A stretch of 6,085 nucleotides of DNA, from NCBI GenBank assembly GCA_964411925.1, contig CAYPNI010000188.1:1-6085 (forward strand). The letters run 5' to 3'. Within the stretch, counting starts at the first letter, position 1; each line of letters begins with the position of its first letter. The DNA comes from VFKU01 sp964411925. Lineage in GTDB: Bacteria; Hydrogenedentota; Hydrogenedentia; Hydrogenedentales; GCA-2746185. The position numbers were made by a program, and so were the translations under genes. The notes under the pieces are model-generated. The model was not told the DNA's origin. It saw only the letters and a program-made list of their open reading frames with translations, and did not search any database. Positions 1-6,085 of the stretch are shown here, one piece after another.

Positions 1-136
1 CCTCATGCCCCGGCCCACCAACATCACCTTCGGCGGCCCCGATCTCCGCACGGCCTACATCGGCTCCCTCCGCGGCCCGTACATCTGCACCTTCCAGGCG
101 CCGTACCCGGGGCTGCCGCTGATACATCAGAAGTAG
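1..136 (+). CDS. SMP-30/gluconolactonase family protein, C-terminal end (partial)
   Basis: The reading frame is open from position 2 to a TAG at 134-136, giving the last 44 residues of a protein that starts outside the window. The residues include TNITFGGPDLRTAYIGS followed by a short strand and a GLPL tail. The 'TN..FGGPD..T.Y' block is the characteristic last propeller blade of the SMP-30/gluconolactonase/LRE (SGL) family, where the Asn helps bind the divalent metal in the centre of the beta-propeller. Family members hydrolyse sugar lactones or related esters. The substrate cannot be told from this fragment, and any signal peptide or extra domain would lie upstream. It ends 27 bp before the likely hicB start, with no obvious terminator between, so read-through into hicBA is possible. 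The family call rests on one short motif block. Confidence 0.75.
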   Translation, partial: LMPRPTNITFGGPDLRTAYIGSLRGPYICTFQAPYPGLPLIHQK

Positions 137-151
137 CCGAGACGGATGAGC

Positions 152-157
152 TATAAT
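152..157 (+). promoter_or_regulatory. Putative -10 box of a hicBA promoter
   Basis: A perfect TATAAT sits at 152-157, unusual in this GC-rich sequence. The normal distance from a -10 box puts transcription start at about 163-165, on the ATG at 164, so the hicB message may be leaderless or nearly so. No convincing -35 hexamer is seen 16-19 bp upstream (AGAAGT or similar) and there is no TGn extended -10, so the promoter may need an activator or be weak. The call rests on the -10 match and its spacing only. Confidence 0.45.
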
Positions 158-163
158 CTGCGC

Positions 164-376
164 ATGAACAATCAATACACGGCGGTGATCCAACAAAACG
201 AAGGCTGGTGGATCGGCTGGATCGAGGAAGTTCCCGGCGTTAATTGCCAATCCGAGACGCGCGACGGATTGCTGGACGATCTACGTGACGCGCTCCGCGA
301 AGCACTTGAAATGAACCGCACCGATGCTCGCGCGCTCGCGGGGGATTCTGCCGAGGAAGAACTACTCACGTTGTGA
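164..376 (+). CDS. hicB: HicB-family antitoxin (short form)
   Basis: This small acidic protein (70 aa) matches the HicB family, the antitoxins that bind and block HicA mRNA interferases. The start MNNQYTAVIQQ, then WWIGWIEEVPGVNCQ and a helix DGLLDDLRDALREALEMNR, is the partial RNase H-like fold of HicB: two beta strands, the conserved 'E.PG.N.Q..T' turn, then an amphipathic helix. After it only an acidic tail (residues about 55-70) remains; there is no ribbon-helix-helix or helix-turn-helix DNA-binding domain, so this one may not repress its own promoter alone. An in-frame ATG at 146 would give 76 aa, but it places TATAAT inside the gene and adds MSYNLR, which fits the family start poorly; neither start has a clear Shine-Dalgarno. 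The TGA overlaps the hicA GTG by 4 nt, implying coupled translation. Its 5' end looks less GC-rich than the neighbouring genes. Confidence 0.86.
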   Translation: MNNQYTAVIQQNEGWWIGWIEEVPGVNCQSETRDGLLDDLRDALREALEMNRTDARALAGDSAEEELLTL

Positions 377-558
377 AGCGGCGCGACCTTCTTCGACATT
401 TGTCCGACCACGGCTGCCAGTTGGTTCGCGAAGGAGGCAAACACTCATGGTGGGAACAACGCGACACCCGCCGCCGGAGTTCTGTCCCGCGACACCGCGA
501 AATTAATGACCTCCTCGCACGCAAAATCTGCCGCGACCTCGGCGTTCCGGAACCATAA
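373..558 (+). CDS. hicA: HicA-family mRNA interferase toxin
   Basis: This 61-aa basic protein is a HicA toxin, a small double-stranded-RNA-binding-fold ribonuclease that cleaves mRNA and stops translation until bound by HicB. Visible features are the N-terminal helix MKRRDLLRHLSDHGCQLVRE, the strand with GGKHSWW carrying the conserved catalytic His at residue 24, and the C-terminal block SVPRHREINDLLARKICRDLG, typical of the family ('VPRH.EI...LARKICRDLG'). Length is normal for HicA (about 60-80 aa). It starts with GTG at 373, inside the end of hicB (GTGA overlap), so toxin synthesis is probably coupled to antitoxin translation. The order is antitoxin first, the reverse of the E. coli hicAB locus but frequent in this subfamily. 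It appears intact with the key His present, so it is predicted active. Its stop lies 5 bp from the end of the convergent polB gene. Confidence 0.9.
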   Translation: MKRRDLLRHLSDHGCQLVREGGKHSWWEQRDTRRRSSVPRHREINDLLARKICRDLGVPEP

Positions 559-563
559 CCAAC

Positions 564-2846
564 TCAGAACATCTCCATCTGCCGGCTCGTCAGCTTCTCG
601 AAGGTCTGATCAAATACCTGCAAAATCGCGTCCGCGACTGGCGCCAACTGCTTGTCGAGATAATGCCCGTAATCCAGCGGCGAACGAATCGCCTCGGACG
701 GCTCCGGGCCGTTTAGCGTGATCGCGTACGAAATCGTCCGGCCCGGGCGCTGCATCTTGCGCGCGGCCTGGACGTGCGGCGGCGCGACTTTGGTGTACTC
801 CTCGAGCTTGCGCCGCAGCCGCTTGCGGTAGATTAGTTGCTCGTCGTGTTTACCGGCGAGCACGTCGTTCGCCACGCCGCGCACGTACTCCTCATACGCC
901 TCACCCGCGAAGATGCGCCGGTAGAGCTCGCGCTGAAACTCGCGCGCGAGCGGCGTCCAATCCGTCCGGACCGATTCCATGCCGGTAAACTCGACGCTGA
1001 ACGACGACTCGCCCTCGCGCACATACCCCGCATACCGCTTCTTGCACCCTACGTCCGCGCCGCGGATGGTCGGCATGAAAAACCGCGTGTAATGTTTCTC
1101 GAACTCTATTTCGATAAACGACTCGAGCCGCAGCTCACGCGCCAGCGTCTCGCGCCACCACGCGTTCAGCCCGTCGGCCAGCCCGCGGCCGATCGCCATG
1201 CATTCGCCCTCGTCCTTCCCCTGCCCCACGAGCACGAACAACGAATCGGTATCCCCGTAGATGACTTCGTAGCCGTTCTCCTGAATCCAATCGCGGCTCC
1301 GCTGGATCAGCTCGTGGCCGCGCCGCGTAATCGAGCTCACCAGCCGCGCGTCGAAGAACCGGCACGCGGGCGTACCCAGCACCCCGTACAGCGCGTTCAT
1401 GATGATCTTGATCGCCGTGGACAGCGGGGTGTTCTTGTCGCGTTTGGCCGCGTCGCGCGCGCGCCACAACTCCTCCACCAGCCCCGGCAGGATGTGCCGC
1501 GTGCGGTTGAACGCGCCCCGGTTGAATCCCGGTACCGGGTCGTCGCCGGGCTGCGCGAGACCCAGCGGGTCGATGCAGAATGTCCGGATGATGCTGGGGT
1601 ACAGGCTCTTGAAATCGAGCACGAGCACGTTGTCGTACAGCCCCGGCTTCGAATCCATCACCCACCCGCCGGGACTCGCCGTCACGTCTGCGCCGCCGAC
1701 ATCGGGCGCGACGTGGCCCGCGCGGTGCAGCCGCGGCAGGTAGAGGAAGTCGAACGCGGCGACCGACCCGCCCTGCCGATCCATCTGCTGGCCCATGAGC
1801 CCCGCGCGCTCGGTCGCGAAATGCACGAGCCGCGCCTTGTCGAAAATCTCCAGCGCGAGCCGGCAGTCCTCGAGGTTGTACGCGGCCAGGGCCGCCTTGT
1901 CCTCGCGGAACAGCCGGCGGATCTCCGCGAGCCGGTTCGTCTCGCCGGTGATCAACTTGCGTCGGCCGAGTAGTTCCGCCGCGACGTTGTCCAGCGCGTA
2001 GCTCTCGAGGTCCCAGAAGCCGAGCCGCATCAGCGGGATGCCGTCCAGCACGATCCGCCCCGGCACCCTGGCGATCGCCGACTGCTGCTGGCTCATCGGC
2101 GCGACGATGAACGCCTTCTTGCCCGCCCGGCCCATGCGGAACGGTACGCGCAGTTCGTCGCACTTCTTCTGCAGAAACGTCAGGTCGAAATCGGTCACGT
2201 TCCAGCCGAGAATCAGATCGGGATCGTCCCCTTCGAGAAACGCGAAAAACGCCTCGAGCAGCGCCCTCTCGGTATCGAAATACTCCAGGGCCGCCGAGTT
2301 TTCACCGCGGCCCAACATGAACACGCGCTCCGACCGCGCACTCGCGACGCCAATCGAGTACAGCTCGCCCTCGAACCCCGCCGTCTCGATGTCCAGGGAT
2401 AGAAGCTTGAACGCGGGCGCGTCGTCCGCTGGTTTGATCGCCGGATTGAGCATCTCGCGGTAGGCCCCGCGTTCGGCGACGTCGCCCTCGACCACGCAAG
2501 GCCCGCGCACGAACCGCTCCATCAGGTAGCGGTCCTCGGGCTTCACGTCGGATTCGTACAGCGCCACGCGTTCGCGGTCCAGCGCATCGCGCGCGTCCCG
2601 CAACTGCCGGAGCGATTTGAAATACAGCCCGTCTACGGGGGCACCGCCCATCGTCGAGAGCTCAAGCGGCTCCCGGCGGGCATCGCGCACGTTCCCCCGG
2701 CCCCGCTCGACGAAGAAAATCGGTTCGTGACCCGTCACCACCGCGCGTACCGGCCCCGAGTCCGTCGCGACCCAGTATTCGAGTTCGCAGCCCTGGCCCG
2801 TGTCGCGCGCCGTCCGCGTCAGAATGAATCCGTTGAACGCCGCCAT
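564..2846 (-). CDS. polB: DNA polymerase II, family B, with proofreading exonuclease
   Basis: The protein (760 aa; E. coli Pol II is 783) resembles E. coli PolB throughout, from GFILTRTARDT at the N-terminus to the tail. Exonuclease motifs are intact: Exo I SLDIET (D152, E154), Exo II NVTDFD (D221), Exo III YNLEDC (D327). Polymerase motifs are also intact: motif A DFKSLYPSII (D411), motif B KIIMNALYG (480-488), motif C YGDTDS (D532, D534), then KKRYAG (602-607). Both activities are therefore predicted. In E. coli this SOS enzyme does translesion synthesis, fork restart and crosslink repair. The C-terminus ends QMEMF, in the place of the sliding-clamp-binding tail QLGLF. The ATG at 2846 was chosen because homology begins there; the frame runs 26 codons further upstream to a GTG or similar start, without family similarity. 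No clear ribosome binding site precedes the ATG. It is convergent with hicA and divergent from the hydrolase gene. Confidence 0.97.
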   Translation of the reverse strand: MAAFNGFILTRTARDTGQGCELEYWVATDSGPVRAVVTGHEPIFFVERGRGNVRDARREPLELSTMGGAPVDGLYFKSLRQLRDARDALDRERVALYESDVKPEDRYLMERFVRGPCVVEGDVAERGAYREMLNPAIKPADDAPAFKLLSLDIETAGFEGELYSIGVASARSERVFMLGRGENSAALEYFDTERALLEAFFAFLEGDDPDLILGWNVTDFDLTFLQKKCDELRVPFRMGRAGKKAFIVAPMSQQQSAIARVPGRIVLDGIPLMRLGFWDLESYALDNVAAELLGRRKLITGETNRLAEIRRLFREDKAALAAYNLEDCRLALEIFDKARLVHFATERAGLMGQQMDRQGGSVAAFDFLYLPRLHRAGHVAPDVGGADVTASPGGWVMDSKPGLYDNVLVLDFKSLYPSIIRTFCIDPLGLAQPGDDPVPGFNRGAFNRTRHILPGLVEELWRARDAAKRDKNTPLSTAIKIIMNALYGVLGTPACRFFDARLVSSITRRGHELIQRSRDWIQENGYEVIYGDTDSLFVLVGQGKDEGECMAIGRGLADGLNAWWRETLARELRLESFIEIEFEKHYTRFFMPTIRGADVGCKKRYAGYVREGESSFSVEFTGMESVRTDWTPLAREFQRELYRRIFAGEAYEEYVRGVANDVLAGKHDEQLIYRKRLRRKLEEYTKVAPPHVQAARKMQRPGRTISYAITLNGPEPSEAIRSPLDYGHYLDKQLAPVADAILQVFDQTFEKLTSRQMEMF

Positions 2847-2976
2847 CGCACCGGCCAGTCTAGCACGCGGAAAAACGGCGCGCTTCCAGCTCGCGGGGGA
2901 ACACTCCTCCCCGGAACAAACCAACCCCCGGCCACTCAGGTCATACTAATCGGCGCCCACTCAACGGAGATCGCAG
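2847..2976. other. Divergent intergenic region, polB and hydrolase promoters
   Basis: These 130 bp separate the polB start (minus) from the hydrolase start (plus) and should hold both promoters. No consensus promoter is obvious. CATACT at 2942-2947 is a 4/6 match to a plus-strand -10 box, and TAGACT (minus strand, 2862-2857) a 4/6 match for polB; neither has a good -35. On the minus strand TGTTCC occurs twice in direct orientation 15 bp apart (2918-2913 and 2903-2898), a possible operator. No palindromic E. coli-type LexA box (CTGT-N8-ACAG) was found. Confidence 0.5.
2966..2970 (+). promoter_or_regulatory. Ribosome binding site of the secreted hydrolase
   Basis: GGAGA at 2966-2970 ends 6 nt before the ATG at 2977. 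It supports that start, which also places a typical signal peptide at the N-terminus. Confidence 0.7.
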
Positions 2977-4425
2977 ATGCGCACGTCCATAGCGACCATA
3001 TTGTCCTTCGTGTCCATATCGTCTATCGCATTCCTCCAACCGGCCAACGCTGAAGTCACCGCCCGCCTCATTTCGACCGCGCCCTGCACGTTCGAAGCGG
3101 CCGGGCAGTCGGTCGACGCGGAATGCGGCGAAATCGCCGTCCCCGAAACACATTTCGCGCCGACCGATGTCGAGATTCGTCTGCCCTTCGTCCGGTTCAA
3201 ATCCACCTCGGCCGCCCCGGCATCGCCAATCGTGTACCTCGCCGGCGGTCCCGGAGGCTCGGGCATCGGCACGGCGAAATCCGCCCGGTTCCACCTGTTC
3301 ATGAAGCTGCGCGAAGCGGGCGACGTCATCGTGATCGATCAGCGAGGCACGGGCGATGCGAAGCCTAAACTCCACTGTGACGACAAATGGACGGCCCCGT
3401 TTGACGTTCCCACGGACTACGACGCGATGAAACCCAATGTCGAAGCCGCCTTTGCGGGCTGCGCCGCGCATCTGCGTGCTTCGGGAATCAATCTCGCTCA
3501 TTACAACACGGTCGAGAGCGCGGCTGACATCGACGCGCTTCGCCGGGTGCTCGGCCTCGAGAAGATATCGCTCTGGGGCACAAGCTACGGCACGCACCTC
3601 TCCTTCGGCGTCATCCGATACCATCGCGACGGACTTGACCGCGTCGTGGTCGCGGGCCCGGAAGGGCCGGACCACACGCTCAAGTTGCCCTCGTACGTTG
3701 AGGAGGCGATTCAGAACCTCTCCGCCGAAATCGCCGCGCGTCCGGACATGGCTGCGAAGATCCCCGACTTCACGGACCTCGTCCGCCGCAATTTGGATCG
3801 GCTCGGGCGCGAACCGGCTACCGTCGAGTTCCGCGGCGAAAAACTCGCGATCGGCCGGCTCGATCTCGCGGCGTACATCGCCGAGGCCGTCGGCCGCCGC
3901 AGGACCATCCATTCGCTGCCGAGCACGCTGGTCACCATCGACGCGGGGGATTTCCGCCGCCTCGCGCCCATCGCGTACGGCCAACATATCGGCGAGACGA
4001 CCGTACCCATGAGCCTGGCTATGGATTGCGCGTCCGGCGTGTCCCCGGAGCGACTCGCGCTCATCGCGCAGGAAGACGAGACCACGCTGACGGGCAACGC
4101 GCAGAATTTCCCGTTCGACCGCGCGTGCAGCGCACTCGGCGTACCCGACCTCGGCGCGGAGTTCCGCGGCCCGCTCAGCAGCGACGTCCCCATCCTGTTC
4201 ATCGCAGGGACGCTGGACGCTCGCACGCCTATCCGAAATGCAGAAGAGCTTCGCCCCGGTTTCCCTAACAGCTACCTGATCATCGTCAAGAACGCGGGCC
4301 ACGACGAGGAACTGTTCTCGCTCGCGCCCGGCCTCGGTGACCGCATGGTCGACTTCTACCGCGGGAACGCTCCATCGCAGGAAACCATCGAGTACGACCC
4401 TCTCGAGTTTGCGCCGTTGCCCTGA
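2977..4425 (+). CDS. Secreted alpha/beta hydrolase with TAP-like C-terminal domain
   Basis: This 482-aa protein is a serine hydrolase of the tripeptidyl aminopeptidase/proline iminopeptidase type (alpha/beta hydrolase fold plus TAP-like C-terminus). Residues 1-25 form a Sec signal peptide: MRTS, a hydrophobic stretch, then ANA before the predicted cut at 25/26. The core shows the oxyanion-hole segment LAGGPGGSG (about 89-96), DQRGTG (121-126), the nucleophile elbow GTSYG with Ser203, Asp414 in AGTLDARTP and His442 in NAGHDE, a complete triad. Cysteines at 37/50, 134/162 and 351/384 could form disulfides, which fits export. A helical lid lies at about 230-345. Relatives release N-terminal residues or tripeptides from peptides; some cleave esters, so the substrate is uncertain. 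The gene stands alone, divergent from polB and convergent with nth. Its neighbours do not suggest a shared pathway. Confidence 0.93.
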   Translation: MRTSIATILSFVSISSIAFLQPANAEVTARLISTAPCTFEAAGQSVDAECGEIAVPETHFAPTDVEIRLPFVRFKSTSAAPASPIVYLAGGPGGSGIGTAKSARFHLFMKLREAGDVIVIDQRGTGDAKPKLHCDDKWTAPFDVPTDYDAMKPNVEAAFAGCAAHLRASGINLAHYNTVESAADIDALRRVLGLEKISLWGTSYGTHLSFGVIRYHRDGLDRVVVAGPEGPDHTLKLPSYVEEAIQNLSAEIAARPDMAAKIPDFTDLVRRNLDRLGREPATVEFRGEKLAIGRLDLAAYIAEAVGRRRTIHSLPSTLVTIDAGDFRRLAPIAYGQHIGETTVPMSLAMDCASGVSPERLALIAQEDETTLTGNAQNFPFDRACSALGVPDLGAEFRGPLSSDVPILFIAGTLDARTPIRNAEELRPGFPNSYLIIVKNAGHDEELFSLAPGLGDRMVDFYRGNAPSQETIEYDPLEFAPLP

Positions 4426-4439
4426 AGCCTCGGGAGGGA

Positions 4440-4453
4440 CGCGCTGCTGCGCG
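4440..4453. terminator. Weak hairpin between convergent hydrolase and nth genes
   Basis: In the 38-bp gap between the two convergent stop codons, CGCGC (4440-4444) and GCGCG (4449-4453) can pair around a TGCT loop. The stem is only 5 bp and no T-run follows on either strand, so it is at best a weak bidirectional stop signal. Confidence 0.25.
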
Positions 4454-4463
4454 GCCGCATCCT

Positions 4464-5168
4464 CTATTTCGCGATCTTCTTCCCTTCCCGCGTCTCCGGA
4501 AACGGGCACAGCTCCCGCACAGGGCATTTCGAGCACATCGGCGCACGCGCGATGCACGTGGAACGGCCGTGAAACACCAGCAGGTGGGAGTTGATTGACC
4601 AATCCTTCCGGGGCCAGACCTCCATGAGGTCTTCTTCGACCTTGCCCGGGTCGTCCTTCTTCGTGAACCCCATGCGCCGCGCCAGCCGGCCGCAATGCGT
4701 GTCCACCACCACCCCCGGCGTGTCGTAGACGGTCCCCAGGACGACGTTCGCGGTCTTCCGACCCACCCCCGGCAGCTTCACCAGTTCGTCGAGCGTCCTG
4801 GGCACCTGCCCGCCGTGCTCCTCGACGATGATCTTCGCCGCCCCCATGATGTTTTTCGCCTTCATCTGATAGAAACCGCAGGACTGAATGATCTTCTGCA
4901 ACTCTGCGGGCTTGGCGGTTGCGTAGTCCTTCGCGGTTTTGTATCGCGCGAACAGCGCGGGCGTCGTTTTGTTCACGCGCTCGTCCGTGCACTGCGCAGA
5001 CAGGATCGTCGCGACGAGCAATTCGAGCGGGTCAACATGCTCCAGCGAGCACTTCGCGTCGGGATACGTCTTCGCCAGTATCTTGAAAATCCTGATCGAA
5101 CGTTCACGAGTCGCCGCGAGGCCTTTCGGCACGGCTCCCTTCCGCGCCAGGGCTACTTCTTTTGCCAT
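4464..5168 (-). CDS. nth: Endonuclease III, DNA glycosylase/AP lyase
   Basis: This 234-aa protein is endonuclease III, the bifunctional base excision repair enzyme that removes oxidised pyrimidines such as thymine glycol and cuts the abasic strand by beta-elimination. The helix-hairpin-helix LPGVGRKTA (132-140) carries the catalytic Lys138; the catalytic Asp is D156 in VDTHC. The C-terminal [4Fe-4S] ligands C205, C212, C215 and C221 keep the exact C-X6-C-X2-C-X5-C spacing. SAQCTDERVN (57-66) is the usual helix near the DNA lesion pocket. It is about 20 residues longer than E. coli Nth (211 aa), through a basic N-terminal extension as in several other phyla. The ATG at 5168 has GGAG 8 nt upstream; a TTG at 5195 would add nine residues and is less likely. 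The start lies within the last codons of polX (16-bp overlap), so the two are read as one operon. Confidence 0.97.
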   Translation of the reverse strand: MAKEVALARKGAVPKGLAATRERSIRIFKILAKTYPDAKCSLEHVDPLELLVATILSAQCTDERVNKTTPALFARYKTAKDYATAKPAELQKIIQSCGFYQMKAKNIMGAAKIIVEEHGGQVPRTLDELVKLPGVGRKTANVVLGTVYDTPGVVVDTHCGRLARRMGFTKKDDPGKVEEDLMEVWPRKDWSINSHLLVFHGRSTCIARAPMCSKCPVRELCPFPETREGKKIAK

Positions 5169-6085
5169 TTGCGAAACTCCGCGAGCGTCATGCAATTGAG
5201 CAAGTGTTTCGGTTCAAGCCAGCCCTTCCGCGCGATGCCGACGCCGTATTCCATGTCCTCGATGCCGTGCACGCTGTGCGCGTCTGGGCCAGTGACGAAC
5301 ATCACGCCTTTCTCGCGCCCGGTGTGAATGTGCCGCCAATCGACGTCCAGCCGGCGGCAATTCGCGTTGATCTCGACCGCCACGTTGTTCGCGACGCACG
5401 CGTCGAACACCTTCTCGAAGTTCAGCGGAAATCCCTTGCGCTGAAGGAGCAGCCGGCCGGTCGGGTGCCCCAGAATCGTCGTGTGCGGGTCCTCGATCGC
5501 CGTAATGACGCGCTGGGTCGCCTCGGCCTCGGTCATGTCCTGCCCCGTGTGCACGGACGCAATGACAATCTCGAAGAGATCGAGCACGTCGCTGTCGTAG
5601 TCGAGCGAGCCGTCCTTTCGGATGTCGGACTCGATGCCCTTAAGCACATGAAACCCCTTCAGTTTCTTGTTGAGCTTGTCGATCTCCGCGTGTTGTTTCG
5701 TCACGCGGTCCGGCTTCAGCCCGTTGGCGATCGTCGCGCTCTGGCTGTGGTCGGTCATCGTCATGTAGGTATACCCGAGCGCGATCGCCGCGTCGGCCAT
5801 CTCGGCCATCGTGTTCTTGCCGTCGCTGTATGTCGAGTGGCAGTGGAACAACCCGATGACGTCGTCCATGGTCACCAGCGCCGGCGTCTTCTTCAGCGCG
5901 AACTCCCCCATGTCCTCGCGCATCTCCGGCGGGAAGTAGGGCAGTTCGAGCTTCTTGTAGATGTCCTCTTCGCTCTTGCAGGGCACATTTTTCTCGCCCT
6001 TGAACAGGCCGTACTCGTTCAGCTTGAGCCCGCGGTCCTTCGCGCGCTGGCGCATCACGACGTTGTGTTCCTTGCTGCCCGTGAA
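5153..6085 (-). CDS. polX: DNA polymerase X with PHP domain, C-terminal part (partial)
   Basis: The frame is open from the window edge (6085) to a TAG at 5153-5155, giving the last 310 residues of bacterial PolX (usually about 570 aa). The visible part opens with FTGSKEHN, the end of the Pol beta-like palm, whose Phe, Gly and Asn match the nucleotide-selecting residues of human Pol beta (FTGS..N). The linker LKLNEYGLF leads into the PHP domain. All nine metal ligands of an active PHP site are visible (numbered from the window edge): H81, H83 and D88 in HCHSTYSDG, H113 in TDHS, E152, H179 in SVHTG, H207 in LGHP, and D268/H270 in GPDAH. In characterised PolX enzymes PHP gives a metal-dependent 3'-5' exonuclease and AP-endonuclease/3'-phosphatase activity, while the polymerase fills short gaps. 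The polymerase Asp triad lies outside the window. It sits upstream of, and overlaps, nth. Confidence 0.96.
   Translation of the reverse strand, partial: FTGSKEHNVVMRQRAKDRGLKLNEYGLFKGEKNVPCKSEEDIYKKLELPYFPPEMREDMGEFALKKTPALVTMDDVIGLFHCHSTYSDGKNTMAEMADAAIALGYTYMTMTDHSQSATIANGLKPDRVTKQHAEIDKLNKKLKGFHVLKGIESDIRKDGSLDYDSDVLDLFEIVIASVHTGQDMTEAEATQRVITAIEDPHTTILGHPTGRLLLQRKGFPLNFEKVFDACVANNVAVEINANCRRLDVDWRHIHTGREKGVMFVTGPDAHSVHGIEDMEYGVGIARKGWLEPKHLLNCMTLAEFRKWQKK
5177..5180 (-). promoter_or_regulatory. Ribosome binding site of nth inside polX
   Basis: On the minus strand GGAG at 5180-5177 lies 8 nt before the ATG at 5168, within the last codons of polX. It decides the nth start in favour of 5168 and makes translational coupling with polX likely. 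Confidence 0.65.

Noticed and set aside
146..163. ATG at 146 as the hicB start
   Set aside because: It would put the TATAAT box inside the gene, has no properly spaced Shine-Dalgarno, and adds six residues that do not fit the usual family start. It is still possible.
837..1973. A 378-codon plus-strand frame inside polB, and minus-strand 1135-2163
   Set aside because: Both overlap the polB exonuclease and polymerase coding region. Their sequences are low-complexity Arg/Ala/Pro shadows without family motifs.
2896..2912. GGGGA/TCCCC inverted repeat with a 7-nt loop
   Set aside because: Only five base pairs with no T-run, located in a promoter region rather than at a gene end. It is too short to call a terminator or operator.
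2847..2924. N-terminal extension of PolB upstream of the ATG at 2846
   Set aside because: Pol II homology begins exactly at MAAFNGFILTR. The extra 26 codons have no resemblance to the family and would take up much of the promoter region.
4440..4453. CGCGC-TGCT-GCGCG as a strong rho-independent terminator
   Set aside because: The stem is short and no T-tract follows on either strand, so it is listed only as a weak candidate.
2941..4992. A 683-codon open frame on the minus strand opposite the hydrolase gene and into nth
   Set aside because: It runs antisense to a gene with complete domain motifs and through part of nth in another frame. Its composition is the Arg/Ala/Gly/Glu-rich type seen in shadow frames of GC-rich DNA, and it has no recognisable motif.

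Overview
The window is GC-rich, tightly packed bacterial chromosome with short gaps and some overlapping genes. In order it carries: the 3' end of an SMP-30/gluconolactonase-type gene (+, ends 136); a HicB/HicA toxin-antitoxin pair in antitoxin-first order (+, 164-558); a complete family B DNA polymerase of the Pol II type (-, 564-2846); a 130-bp divergent intergenic region; a secreted alpha/beta hydrolase with a TAP-like C-terminus (+, 2977-4425); endonuclease III, nth (-, 4466 region to 5168); and the C-terminal 310 residues of a bacterial PolX with its PHP domain (-, 5153 to the window edge).

Organism: the sequence alone does not fix the taxon. High GC, a Sec-secreted hydrolase, an SMP-30 gene, a Pol II-type polymerase and a PHP-fused PolX together fit a free-living, large-genome bacterium, perhaps from the Acidobacteria, the Planctomycetes/Verrucomicrobia group or a related lineage such as Hydrogenedentes. 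This is a low-confidence inference. No tRNA, rRNA, CRISPR array, insertion sequence or phage gene was seen.

How the genes relate: three of the genes are DNA repair or synthesis enzymes, all on the minus strand. polX and nth overlap by 16 bp and are almost certainly co-transcribed. Both fit base excision repair: Nth removes oxidised pyrimidines and nicks the strand, and PolX fills short gaps and trims 3' ends with its PHP nuclease. polB (translesion/restart synthesis in E. coli) lies further along the same strand, but the oppositely oriented hydrolase gene separates it from polX-nth, so it needs its own promoter. The hicBA pair is a self-contained module placed between the SMP-30 gene and the 3' end of polB; it has a consensus TATAAT just before the probable hicB start.

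Nothing here amounts to a clearly new system. The observations most worth checking are the possibly leaderless hicBA promoter, the polX-nth overlap with the nearby polB, the variant clamp-binding tail of Pol II, and a direct repeat upstream of polB.
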